Source of the DNA: Maratus speciosus
Lineage: Eukaryota; Arthropoda; Arachnida; Araneae; Salticidae
Reading direction: 5' to 3'
NCBI GenBank assembly: GCA_963932465.1
Contig: OZ010790.1
Location: 352,123,087-352,187,086 of the forward strand
DNA: 64,000 nucleotides
Below the pieces are notes generated by a model. That model made no database searches, had not been told where the DNA came from, and saw nothing but the letters and a program-made list of their open reading frames with translations. Positions 25,010 through 36,420 of the stretch are shown here, in pieces. The position numbers were made by a program, and so were the translations under genes. Numbering within the stretch: the first letter of the stretch is position 1; each line of letters opens with the position of its first letter.

Positions 25010-25666
25010 AAAATCATGCGTACAGCATAGATTATGGAACACTTTCCAACACTCCCTGAAAGCTTTAACGAAACTTCGTTACTTAGCGAAATAAGGTAGA
25101 TAATATAATTAAGTAAACATTTAAAAATCAGATTTCAGTAGTTACCGCCCATAGCCAAATATGTATTCCAATTCTTTTGAACAGCCCTGTATTCGATCTC
25201 TATGTTGATATATATACTACATAATGGGAAAATTCAGTTTAGCAAGAAAATGCATAACAGGTTGAAATTCATCATTCAGCAATTTATAGTAATAGATGGA
25301 AACATATTTGAATACTTTTGTACAGCCCTGTAGTTTACCTAGTACCTTTATTACATGCCACTATTTAGCTAAAATTTAATTCAAACTTAAACACGCTTGA
25401 AACTACTGAAATTACATTTCCAGAAATTATCACCCATAGACGGCCATGTATCCAACTCTTTGCGTGACCTTGTATATCATTTTATCTATATTCTATATTC
25501 TTAGTACACTGTATTCAGTTCAGCGTAAAAATGCATAACTCCTTTAAAACCCACCTTTAACCAATTTATGCTCACACACAGTAACCTTTACGAATGCATT
25601 TCTGTAGATCTGTATATGAATTATAGCATTTATATGGACTTTATAGTATGCATAAATACAGTGAAC

Positions 25667-26998
25667 AAGTAGGTAAGTGTGATCACAGATTGCACTGAGA
25701 GTTTAGTTTAATATTCCTTTCAAAACACTTTATCCTTTTGAAAAATCTGTTAGTTCCACATTTCGCAACCAGAGGCGCACTCTATTCTATACAAACTTCT
25801 ATCCGAACGAAACTCCGTTTTATATACTATCCGTAGATATATTAGTCGAGGGGATTGGGCCGATTACACCCGAGATAAGTAGGAGCCCTTGGAGGTAAAA
25901 AGTGGAACTAAAATATGTAAGGCTACGGTGCATAATATGAAAGAATAGTCAAAGGGTTGTCGGCAAAAGTTGGAAAAGTGCTCCTCGGGTGAAAAGGGCG
26001 GAGGTTAGAAAAATTGCTTAAAATTAAGTGTTAGAGCCCGGACACAAGTTAGCGCCCGGAGTAGTAAATAATATAAGACTTTTTGAAAATTTTATGATTC
26101 GCAGCGTGGTCTGAGGTATTCAGATATACGTATGCAAAATACGTCTCCAACTTAATTAGGTGCTCTCTTAGAAAGAATTGCTTAAAATACATATGTGGTA
26201 GCTCAAAGGGTTAAACGTAAGACTTTTTCAAGATTTTATGATTTGTCGCCTGGCCTCGGGTGTTCTGCTATAAGTATGCAAAATTTCAAATCTCCAATTT
26301 AATAAGGGGCTCAGTTAGAAAGAATTGCTTAAAATACGCATGTCGGAGCCCAAAGGGTTAAATATACGGTTTTTTAAAAATTTTATGATTTGTCGTATGA
26401 TATGTGGTGTTCAGCTATAAGTATGCAAAATTTCACGCCACCAACCTAATTAGGAGCTCACTTAGAAAGAATTGTTTAAAATACACATGTCGGAGCTCAA
26501 AGGGTTAAATGTACGGCTTTTTCAAAATTTTATAAATTGTTGTTTGATGTGAGGTGTTCAGCTATAAGTATGCAAAATTTCATGCCTCCGACCTCAATAG
26601 GGGCTCACTTAGAAATAATTGTTTAAAATACACATATGAGAGTCCAAAGGGTTAAATGTACGATTTGTTTTTCTAAATTTTATGATTTGCCGTTTCATGT
26701 GAAGTGTTCAGCTATAAGTATGTCAAATTTCACGCCTCCAACCTAATTAGGGACTCACTTAGAAAGATTTGTTTATAGTACACATGTGGGAGCCCAAAGG
26801 GTTAAATATACGATTTTTTCAAACTTTTTTGATTTGTCGTATGATGTGTGATGTTCAGCTATAAGTATGCAAAATTTCAAGTCTCCAACATGTATAGTTT
26901 CTGAGAACAGGCTATGTGACTGACGGACAGACGGACAGACAGACAGACAGACAGAGGAGCGAGACGAATAGGGTTTCGTCAGATGAACGAAACCCTAA
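25667..26998 (+). mobile_element. tandem-array element 2, 3'-hairpin type
   Basis: Compared with the sister copy at 22730-22745, sequence from about 25667 to about 26998 is extra. It consists of a unique GC-richer head (25667-26050), six copies of a 147-bp unit, a GACGGACAGACAGACAG tract (about 26920-26955), and the perfect hairpin TAGGGTTTCGT-CAGATGA-ACGAAACCCTA (26969-26997). It is then followed by an A-tract that belongs at least partly to the target. A 5' near-match ACGAAACTCC lies at about 25816. It encodes nothing recognisable. The design matches elements 1 and 3 in this window. Confidence 0.65.
26060..26890 (+). repeat. tandem array, 147-bp unit, six copies
   Basis: The mark GCTATAAGTATGCAAAATTT recurs at about 26122, 26267, 26414, 26561, 26711 and 26858, giving a period of 145-150. 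Each unit also has AGAAAGAATTGCTTAAAATAC and AGCCCAAAGGGTTAAATATA segments. Divergence among units is moderate. Confidence 0.9.
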
Positions 26999-28545
26999 AA
27001 AAGCGTATATCATAATTAAAAATGCATTTCGAGCAACCATTACTAATATACTGTAATTCGTATACAATATAGTATCTGAAATATTTTCAAATACACCGCA
27101 AACAATTTCCCCTATACCATTATGAACGGATTTCTTTTGTGTAGCCCTGTAAGTGAACAATTATTCTTTGCACCGCAAATTCAACAGAATGTCTATTTTA
27201 GTGGGCTTCATAGACGATTTCAGAACGATCCGAGCATATATACGAGAGTTAGAGCGTGGACAGATGACCATACGGCCATAACGACAGAGGCCAGACAAAC
27301 CGAAGTCATAAATACTTTTCAACTTTGTTGGAAAGTGCTAAAAAAGACGTTGATGGATAAGTACAGTAAATTTCCAATTCACATAACTGTTAAGTAAATG
27401 TCAAATAAAGTTAAAATTGTTAAGTAAATGTTTCGGTAAAATAAATGTATTTTATGGAAAATGCACTTTTCTGAGAAAATTCATTACGCAAAACGTAATT
27501 TCTCAAAAAGCTATTGAAATATCACCATAAAAATCAAATTGCAAGTTATTGACTATTAACTCATAAAAAATGTATATCTTAGACTTTAGCTTATTATCTT
27601 TACCACTGTCATACAAATTACATGTGTACAGAAAATACATATATATGCGATAGAATTTACTGTAGAGTGTTTTGCGTATTGGGCTAAATTTCATAAAATT
27701 TTACCATAGACTCCCCAATGGAATATATTTCCTGTAATGGACTATATTTTCCTTTCATCGTAGTTTAGAGACAAAATCTTCCTAAGCATAACCGTAAACT
27801 CTTAATAGCTTTTTCAAAAAACTTGCTCCAAACGCTGTCTGATAAATTAAAAATATCCAATTTGTGGACAATCCGGTATCATTCAGCGAGTTTTAGTGAG
27901 AAACTAAAAAACAGCTCACTCTAAAGCCGAAATCTGTCTGAATTTTTATGATATTTGACTAATTTTTTTTAATAAGTTGCTCCATCCTGACTATTAAATT
28001 TTGCTTAAAGTTCCTTATTATCGTTTGCGCATTCACAGATAAAAATTATTTTATACGACTGCCCATATTTCCTTAAATATTTTATATATATATATTCCCA
28101 TTGCACTATATTATTTCTACTACATTTTGTCAATTTTTCCGAAACTGGCGTTAAATTTGTTTTAAAACCCTGCATGTTATAAGCAAAACATGCAAGAACT
28201 TTTTTATTTAAAAAAAAACAATCGCTATTTCTCTATTAATATACGTGCTATTCTTACACAAATGAATACACATATTATGCAATTTTTGCTTATGTATATT
28301 CCGTAGCTATAGATCATTTCGTACTTTTTGTTTTACAAGGTGATCTCAAGTATTATTTTTTTCTTTAATTTTTCTTTGGCCCCCAAATTGTCCTCCTTAT
28401 CAAATTGACATTGATAAATATGAAGTCAAACTTGCTCCTTTTAATCCTAAAATTCCAGAAGAATCTGACAAGTATATTTTTAAATATTCGACAAAATGTC
28501 TAAAATTGAAAGTTGCCGGTCATTAATGTCCATATAGTTTATATG

Positions 28546-29440
28546 TTATATAAAAACAGATTTTGAGGATTACTTTTAAACTTTTAGTTTGGATAGGTGG
28601 TAATATTTTTTTTTAATTTAAAAAACATATTTAGGAGAAGAAAATTTATTTAACAAAATTATTATGTCTCGTTTTAATGTTATACATATTGATAAAAATT
28701 ATTGGTTTAAATTTCCAGCACAAAATCTGTTTATTTGACAAAAAAATCCCGGAATGATTAGCAGGTATGTGTTTCAACTTTTTCCAAATTTCTTAAAATC
28801 AAATTTATATGACTGAACTATATAAATTTAAATTTACTTCGAGATGGAATTTTTTTTTACGTTAATAAATTTGCAATAAAATAGTTAAGAAAAAGGTAAG
28901 TGAAACTAATACTTCATGTAATACTGTGACATTCAATAAACCTGTCTTCTACAATTTATTGATAAAAATGTAAGCTAGAAAAATCATCGATTTTGTTTTT
29001 TCATGTAAAGATTTTACATCCGTTATAACTTCCTAAAACTTTCTTAATAAAAGTCAAAGGAAAGTACTTTCCTGCAAAATAAATTTAAGTTTTGGAAGCA
29101 AGGGATTTTCTTAAAGCAACTCAGAAAAAAGCTTCTAAGATTTTGGTAAAGTTAATTTAATACGCAATGCATATTTGGGAATTATTTGAATAAATAAATG
29201 AATTAAAATGTTCGGAAATGTAAGAAGGAAAATTATATCCATAGTACCACTTTTTACTTTTTAACTATTTAAATTACATAAAAGATATATTTTGGTATTG
29301 AAAATTTAAATTAACAATATTTTTAACTGTATAATTCGGTTAATTATATTAGACAAAAAATTGCAGATTTGTTCTTATGATTCCATAAATTAATATTTTT
29401 AAATTTTTAATACCAATTGTTTTGTAAAATTCATATGTGA
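28546..29440. other. AT-rich spacer, nothing recognised
   Basis: No open frame of note and no element end could be supported. Confidence 0.5.
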
Positions 29441-29660
29441 GCCATTCCATGACACTTATGGGACGGCTTTTCTACATTTTATTGCTGTTTAAACAATGTT
29501 ATTACATCCTCAATGTAAAACTACATGCTACTATTAAAACATATGGTGTTTTGTCACTTTTAATGTTTAGTTTATATTTTAACAACATATTAGTTAATAG
29601 ATTTACATATTTATGTAAGTGTCAGGAGCAGGACATTTTGCACCTTTTCATGGAATGGTC
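29441..29660. repeat. small inverted-end segment, GCCATTCCATG ends
   Basis: The segment starts GCCATTCCATGACA and ends TTCATGGAATGGTC, an inverted repeat of about 12 bp. The same end (TTTTTCATGGAATGGCC) recurs alone at 31866-31882. Inside, about 150 bp (29463-29610) is repeated directly, diverged, at 29807-29950. A 75-codon frame across the segment has no recognisable motif. Confidence 0.45.
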
Positions 29661-29806
29661 CTGAAGAGGGCAAATTAATTAGGCCTAGGATTTAAAACGG
29701 GGACATATTTAAACCTAATAAAACTTTCAGATTACTAAAGTTAAGGGTTTAAACTGTCGGGTATATTTGACCTATTAAATGGCCATTACATATCGCGTAT
29801 GAGATA

Positions 29807-29950
29807 GCTTTTCTACATAATAGTGCTGTTTTAACAATGTTATTGTATTATCAAAGTAAAAGAACTATGCTAACAAGGAAATATAGGATTTTTGTTATTT
29901 TAATGTATAGTGTATATTCTAACAACATATAAATTAATATATATAGGTAT
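29807..29950. repeat. second copy of a 150-bp direct repeat
   Basis: It shares CTTTTCTACAT, GCTGTTT-AACAATGTTATT and CTAACAACATAT in the same order as 29463-29610. The offset is about 344 bp. Confidence 0.6.
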
Positions 29951-30299
29951 TTACAATAGCTTGCAAAAATTCTGAGACGATATTTTTTTTATTTTTCTCA
30001 TAACTTTTTCTCTAAGGAAAATTTTTTTATGATGTAAATTAATAATTTGTACTCCTTTGAAAACTCAACAAAATGCATCATTAGAATAATGAAGAAATAC
30101 GCATGAATTAAAAATAATTCGGAAATTTGCAAAATTACTTAAGTAAAAGTTTTGAAACGATTCGGTTTTTCAATACTTTTATTGAAATTAAGTGACTTAA
30201 TGTAACGAAATACAACAATATTTAATATTTAGTCGTATTTTTTTTGCTTTGAAAATTGCAGCATAGCGTATGGATATGGTTTTAACTAGGCTTTCTAAG

Positions 30300-30946
30300 G
30301 GGGACCTTAGAAAGCCTTCTAATGAGGGATTTTCGTCCATTCCGATTGAAGCTACTGAAGGAGTTCTGCCTTTGAAGAACGCTTCCTTGTCCCGCCATTT
30401 CTTCCCGACTTGTTTATGTTCACAAATATGTTCAGTTGGATTGAGGTCAGGTGACTAACTCGGTCAGTCCAAAACTTTAATTAAATTAGCTATAATCCAA
30501 CTTTTCACCATTTTCGATGTGTTTTTGGATCATTAACCTGCTGAAAGATCCATCCACGATGCATGTTTTTACGAGCATAAGACAGCAAGTGATCTTCTAA
30601 AATGTTTTTATGAACTTTATAACTATAATCCCATCGAAGTGTACGAGGGGGACTACGTCATCATGATGGAAATCTCCCCAGACTGTTACTGGTATGTTTC
30701 CGTGCATCACTGTTGGACGTTGGTACCGTGGATCCATTTAGGTGGCCTTTGGACGACCAATATAAAGTCGGTCGTCATTTTTAAACTAAATACATTTGTA
30801 TTCATCGCTCAAAAGTATCTTCTTCCGACCTGGTGAATTTGAGTCGAAGTTTCCTACTCTTTGTCCGGATAAGATGTTTGTTTGCAGGGACCCGTGCACA
30901 CAATCCAGTGGCATCCTACTTCTTTACTATTTGGCTAACAGTTGAT
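30300..30946 (-). pseudogene. Tc1-like transposase pseudogene
   Basis: On the minus strand, a DNA-binding segment reads TVSQIVKK, stop, DATGLCARVPANK, then RTKSRKLRLKFTR, the usual end of the Tc1 helix-turn-helix region. Further on, in shifted frames, come YIGRPKA, QRPTVMHGNIPVTVWG and VPLVHFDGII, matching the core between the catalytic aspartates. SPDLNPTEHI carries the conserved block with the third catalytic residue (Glu) of the DD34E triad. Several stops and frame changes break it and some segments are missing, so it is inactive. Intact relatives are about 340 residues long and catalyse cut-and-paste movement at TA. Confidence 0.8.
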
Positions 30947-31128
30947 TTTTGAATTCTGAAATTACTGGTGATAGCAGAATATGACATTTATCCTCCGCTT
31001 CTTTAATAATCAAAAGACAAATGGCCAAAGAAGCATATTTCCCTGTCTGCTGCGGAAATGGATACAGTTACTAACACTAAGATTTTTAAATTCGAAATAC
31101 AATTCTAATGGTTAAATGATTGAGCAAG

Positions 31129-31190
31129 TGAGTTTCGGGTTGATTCGTGTTTTATATATGAAGCATCACATATCTAGAACATTCTGGAAA
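31129..31190 (-). promoter_or_regulatory. heat-shock-element + TATA box + initiator arrangement
   Basis: On the minus strand there are three contiguous perfect heat-shock pentamers (31190-31176; plus strand AGAAC ATTCT GGAAA). After 17 bp there is TATATAAAA (31158-31150). An initiator-like TCACTTG has its A at 31129, 29 bp after the first T of the TATA box. This is the spacing of a canonical arthropod RNA polymerase II core promoter under heat-shock factor control. It lies upstream of the Tc1-like transposase remnant on the same strand. It may be the element's promoter, a captured hsp-type promoter, or a coincidence of AT-rich sequence; I cannot tell which from the window. Confidence 0.45.
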
Positions 31191-31301
31191 CATGACTGGG
31201 TAAAGCTCCTAAATTGCATATCAGCGCAACGTTATCGAAATTATAAAGTCATTTGCATACAGTTATAGGCAGGAAATAACGAAAATGTAATTTTTAAGCC
31301 A

Positions 31302-31368
31302 GTGACGGAATTCAAACCCATCTATTCTGCGTGGAATTCCCCTACTATATCCACTCAGCTAGCGGAGC
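31302..31368 (-). repeat. tRNA-derived SINE-like head
   Basis: On the minus strand TAGCTGAGTGG (31361-31351) matches the RNA polymerase III box A, and GGTTTGAATTCC (31318-31307) matches box B, about 32 bp apart. The flanking bases do not pair into an acceptor stem, so this is not a working tRNA gene. It lies inside the Tc1-like element, probably as a SINE inserted there or captured. Confidence 0.6.
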
Positions 31369-31446
31369 CTTGTGTATGCTATAATATCACATATATGTAA
31401 GTCAAATATTAAAAACTTCAGATCGTCTCAAACTTCTATTTTGAAC

Positions 31447-34400
31447 TTTTCCAATTCATATTTGGTATTTTATAATTATCACGCATATTATTAGTAACGC
31501 ACCATGTAGAATGACTAACGGCAGAAATTACTAATTTACATCATTAAGAAATTTTGCTTACATAAAATATTAGGACATAAAAACATATCGTCAACATAAT
31601 AACATATCGCCAAACAAAATTTGGCTAACTACTTTATGTATGTGTACCGCATATACTGCTGTCAGGTGTCTCGCATAAATCGTTGATCCAAATTGCTATA
31701 GATACCAGTACTTAAAAGTAATTTTATCTCCTAATTAATGGCAGAATTATATGCGATTAAATATGGCAAAATAAACTGTAAGAAATTACTGGTTCTCAGA
31801 GCATTTGGGGTACCGATTTACGCAGGACACCAGGCAACACTACTTCGCGCAGTACTTTTTTGACCGTTTTTCATGGAATGGCCAATGTTTAGAAAAAATA
31901 TATTTTAACGAAATCTATTTAAGGAAAACTTTGCAATAATATCGTTAAGACACATATTTATTCTATCTTTTCTAATAAATTCTATTAATTTTTGTATTGA
32001 TTAACCAATCAATTTTTAAGAATTTAAGATTAAATCGGCTAAAAATATTGCAAAACCTCCTAAAAATACATTTTTTGGCATGTTTTAGCGTCATCAGGGA
32101 ACTCGCGTAGTATAATTGTAATATGCTGTTTGTAACATGAATTTTTATGCTAAGTTCGGGATTCTGTTGTTTAGATGATCTATTCTGACAGTTTCTGCTG
32201 CATATTACGCAACCTTAAACATCCATTATTTATAATGATACAGACATTCTATTTGAAATAATATAAAAGGTACAACATGAAAAAATATATATAGAGAGAG
32301 AGTAAAATATATCCAAAAACATATAAATACAAGTTTCTCAAATCATAAAAGTTTAATAGATTTCTTATTTTGAAAAGAAAATTCTGCTCTGTTTGGAATA
32401 GAAACTTTTTTTTAATTTCTTATCGATATTCTCCGAAATGTTTTGGTGTATTGTTTGTCTGTTTTTAGATGTAATGTTAAATCTTATAATACACCATGGT
32501 CACTGAATCGCTTTAGGCTTTAGTTCAGGACACGAATAGAAGTAATCAAATATGAAATGAATAGAAACATTTAATTTAGTAAATTGAACCAAAATTAGGC
32601 GCAGGTGTTACTTTCAAAAATGTAAAAAAAAAAAAATAAATAAATAAATAAAAAAAATTCAAACAGTAAAGTAAAAGGTTTTACTTAAAATAAAAATTAA
32701 ACTTTATTTTAAATCTTAATACGATGTTTCTATTTCCCATACTTAATATATTTTTAATTTATCAAAAATAAAACACTTTTTTCTACAGTTGCAATACAAA
32801 ATATGATAACGATTTTGAATGTCTATAAAATTTGTGTTTTGGAAAGTTCTTAAAACATCTGTACTCAATCTACGCATATATTTAAATGCATATTTTAAAA
32901 ACCTGTTTTCTATCACGTGCAGTTTTTACACAATCTGCATCAGCATATGTTAAATAGCTGAATATAAATGGTTGACGCTAATATTGGTAAATAAATAAAA
33001 TTAAACATTTTTAATTGAGAATCAATACACAGATATGCGGATACGTGTAGAATGTATTAAAACAGATTTAAACACATGTACTTGTAGAAGTTGGATGTTT
33101 AATAGTGACTTTTTCTTTTCGTAGTGCAGCTGCAGTTTTTGGCATTTTTGTTATGTAATAATTCGCTTGATTTGTTATGTAATAATCGTTTAGACGATTA
33201 AATATCTATCCATGATCGGCAATGATATCGGCATCGATCTTTGTAATATTGATAGAGAAACTACTTCCATTATGTAAAATAACGTTTTCATAGGTTACTT
33301 TAGCATAGTTAATATATATTCCCATTCCCTAGTACTTTCTGCTTAACTGCAAACTAATGCATTAATTTATATTCTAGAAGTATGCTTAATTCCTGTTTTG
33401 TACAAATAAATATTCAGGGCTACACAAAAGTTATAATAATAATTACTCTGTATGGGAGCGACTTGCTTAAGCTTTCGATCTCCGGGTTGTGAGTATTATA
33501 TTCAAATGAAGAAAGTAAGTAAGACTGCTCTGAACATTCTGATATGTACGTTTCTATAAAGCATTTTTTTTCCTCTTATCATTCTTAAAAACTATTCCTA
33601 TTTAAAATTACCGCTTAGAATCAGGGGCAAATGTTAAAACGGGGTGAAACTGTATAAATGTTCCAATTAGTTTATAAATCCTAATGGACAATCGTCTCAA
33701 AATATATGTTCAAGATGAGTAAAATACCAAATGGATGAAAAAATGATACATATATACTCAAAAAATAAGAAATTTTTGTCCCTACTAAAAAGCAACGAAA
33801 TTTGTCTATTTGTCTACAATTTTTCCAACTGACGGCAAACACCATTTTTCTTATGAAGTATATGAGCGAGTTGCTTTTTAGTAAAAAAAAAATATTTTTC
33901 TTTCATATTAATAAACAAAAACAAAAACAAAATATTTAAGAATGAAAACAAATTAGTTAAAACACTGCCTATCATATAACTATAATTTACTTGACGTGTT
34001 AAATTTAAATTTAGAATTATTTAAAAATCTGAACTTTATATATGCACATTTTTTTATTGCAAACAGGGCAATTTAAACAACAGCATGATTTCTAATTAAC
34101 AAAATATCCCATTTCTACGATAGATTTTCTAAGATTTACCTGTTTAATTTAAAAACATCTTGTAATTTTTTATTTCCACTTATTAAAAATAACGTTTAGT
34201 TAATATTTGAAGTAATTTTTAATTTAAAACCTCTTTGAAAAATTCTATTATATGTCATAATATAGACAGGACTGTCCAATCTGTTATCAAACACACGTGT
34301 TATAACCTCATTCTTTGATTTATTGTAAAATGCATCAATATTCAGCATCATGAAGTTTGGAAATTTAAAAATGTAGTGCATATAACCAGAAAAAATTATT

Positions 34401-34970
34401 TCAACATATGATTTTGAGAGTAAAATATTGGAGACATCAAAAATATGCTCTCTTACAAATAATTATAATAGTAGTAAATTATAAATACTAGTTGAATGAT
34501 TTTTATAACATAATGTGAAATTAATTGGGACAGAAATATTATTTTAGTAACTTCGCAATTTTCTACAGAAAAATTATTTCATAAATGTCCTAGTATGTCA
34601 ATAATAATAATTTCCTAATTCATAAGGGACAATGTAAGTATTAAAATAGAAGATAAACTGAATGTTCAAAGTAAAAAATGTAAATGCAAGAATAATGTGC
34701 ATAAAATTACATTTAGCAATTATAATACATTTACAATGATATGGAAAATTTTTAATAATAATGAAGGAATTTACGTTGTAAAATCGAATACTAAACAAAA
34801 TAGAGGTTGCTATCCAACATATACTTTATTGATAAATTTAAGGATTATGTAAAAAATTAAAAGAAAAATCATCTTAAAAAAATTAAAGATGATGTATATC
34901 TGAATTAGTTAATACGATTCATATTAAAACTTTCATTATAATTATCAAAGTAAAAATTTCATTATAATTA
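31447..34970. other. AT-rich intergenic DNA, nothing coding recognised
   Basis: A GGAATGGCC-ended stretch (about 31640-31882) carries a motif shared with 29441-29660. A lone array header ATTCAGGGCTACACAAAAG lies at about 33412. A TAAATAAATAAATAAA patch is near 32636-32655. Frames at 34196-34381 and 34598-34798 have no recognisable features. Confidence 0.5.
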
Positions 34971-34989
34971 ATGTTTGTCAAACTGTGTG

Positions 34990-35085
34990 AAAATGGGTCC
35001 AGGCCGGGAGGCGAACTCAAGAACTCCTGTTTAAAGTGTCAAAGCCTAATTAACGAACTACCTGGAACGCTAATCGGCCGACAGA
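34990..35085 (-). repeat. tRNA-derived SINE-like segment
   Basis: On the minus strand GAGTTCGCCTCC (35018-35007) resembles box B and TAGCGTTCCAGGTAG (35072-35058) is a weak box A. Spacing is about 40 bp. The segment is GC-richer than its surroundings. The acceptor stem does not form. It is probably a SINE head or tRNA pseudogene. Confidence 0.35.
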
Positions 35086-35192
35086 TTTCAGCCAGACAAA
35101 GTTTAGCAACTGGTCTGTTATCTAAATCTGCTCAATATAATATTTTTTCCGCAGTAACTAATTTTCCATATTTTATAATGCCACTTCGTTGA

Positions 35193-36239
35193 AAAAACTA
35201 TCATGTCGTATATTTTTACAAATCCGTGTGGTTGAATTAAATATAATAAAAGCGTATTAACATTTCAAGCTTTTAATGGAGTTTCATTACCTGTGGTCCA
35301 TAGTGTTAAGTTTCTCAAATCTAGTAAGCAAAATTATTTCCTACAAACATATCATTAGAAGAGTTACACTTATCTTTGCAGGCATTCAATTATAATTTAA
35401 ATATATCATTCCAAAACCTAACTAGTTCTTTTAACTTAAAAGATAAAACTTATCTGTTGTAAGATATATTAACATGATATCGGATATTGAGTCTCAAGTT
35501 AAAAACATATAACAACAAAATTTAAATGAAAACACTTAAAAAAATTTTGTACTGTGAATGTAAATAATTATATAGTTGTTAAATATAAACATCATAAACA
35601 TTTTCAGAAAAATAAGCAAAATCTAATTTTATGTACCTAATGAATTTCTACTATGGAAATTTAAAATTATTGATTAATATCAATAAAATCAATCAATAGA
35701 AAACCAATAAAATGCATTCTAAATAAACCTACGGAAGCAAAATCTAATTAATAATTTTCACAAATACCCTGCACCATTTTTTGTAGATTAAACATTTTTA
35801 AATGTGTAAAATTTCAGACCATATGAAATGCATGAGTTGAAAGTATCTCCAAATAAATCAAGCTATGTCAAAACTAATGTAATTATCGTAAGGTTTACTG
35901 ATGAGTAAATCTGGAGTTCAGTTGAATAATAATTCTGCTCCATTATAATTCCTTATTATTTATTTTTATAATAAATAACTAACTGATACTCCTTGCGTTT
36001 CCCGGACCAGTCGATTTTTCAAAACATAATCTGGACTGGTTAAAACGATTTATATTGAAACTTTAAAAAAAAAACCTAATATCTCAAAATGGCATATGGG
36101 ACGGGTCCCCAATGCTTTTGGCAGCTTACACTGGGTAGACTACAATGCATCAATATCCATTAAAGATCCCTATTCAAACGTGTATCTTTCGCTTTGAATC
36201 TATTGGATTGTAAAAGGAATTCATATAATTAATGTCTCA
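35193..36239. other. AT-rich spacer, nothing recognised
   Basis: No gene or element end is visible. Confidence 0.5.
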
Positions 36240-36420
36240 GATGAGAAGGGGGAAAACGGATGAGCGGGTACATAAAGTGAAAGAGTCGTCAAAGGGCTAT
36301 CCGATGATGTACCACATAACTTGGTCGGTAAAAAGCTAGAAAAGTGCCCTCAGAGGCAATTAAGTCCGTAATTGTCGGAGAAGGGAGAACGGATGCCAGA
36401 AGATATACGGCCGTACAAGT
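36240..36420 (+). repeat. partial copy of the head of tandem-array element 2
   Basis: The sequence GAAAGAGTCGTCAAAGGGCT...AAAAGCTAGAAAAGTGC aligns with GAAAGAATAGTCAAAGGGTT...AAAGTTGGAAAAGTGC at about 25938-25982, in the same orientation. No 147-bp units or hairpin follow, so this is a fragment or a diverged relative. Confidence 0.5.

Larger units (their letters stand above)
25010..28545 (-). repeat. right arm of the large inverted repeat
   Basis: Read on the minus strand from 28545, this arm matches the left arm blocks and then runs without a break into a copy of the 140-bp-unit array (27335 down to 25010). That copy is interrupted by the insertion of tandem-array element 2. Matches include TTTGCACCGCAAATTCAA-type sequence at about 27165 against 22440, and CCAAATATGTATTCCAATTC at about 25155 against 23230. 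Since this arm holds the uninterrupted site of the Helitron-like insertion, it shows the older arrangement at that point. Confidence 0.75.
29954..31446 (-). mobile_element. decayed Tc1-like transposon
   Basis: The ends are imperfect inverted repeats built around TGAGACGAT: the left reads CAATAGCTTGCAAAAATTCT then GAGACGATA, and the right, read inverted, AATAGAAGTTTGAGACGATC. This is the terminal type seen in Tc1-like elements (…GCAAAAGTTTTGAGAC…). Length is about 1.49 kb, normal for the group. A broken transposase lies on the minus strand (30300-30946). A tRNA-like segment (31302-31368) and a promoter-like block (31129-31190) lie between the right end and the transposase. Confidence 0.7.

Noticed and set aside
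26060..26890. Possible CRISPR-like array
   Set aside because: Units are 147-bp satellites repeated across their whole length, with no alternating short repeats and unique spacers, in a eukaryotic context.
27122..27397. 91-codon plus-strand frame
   Set aside because: It spans the junction of repeat blocks of the large inverted repeat, and the mirrored copy at 22110-22490 does not keep it open.
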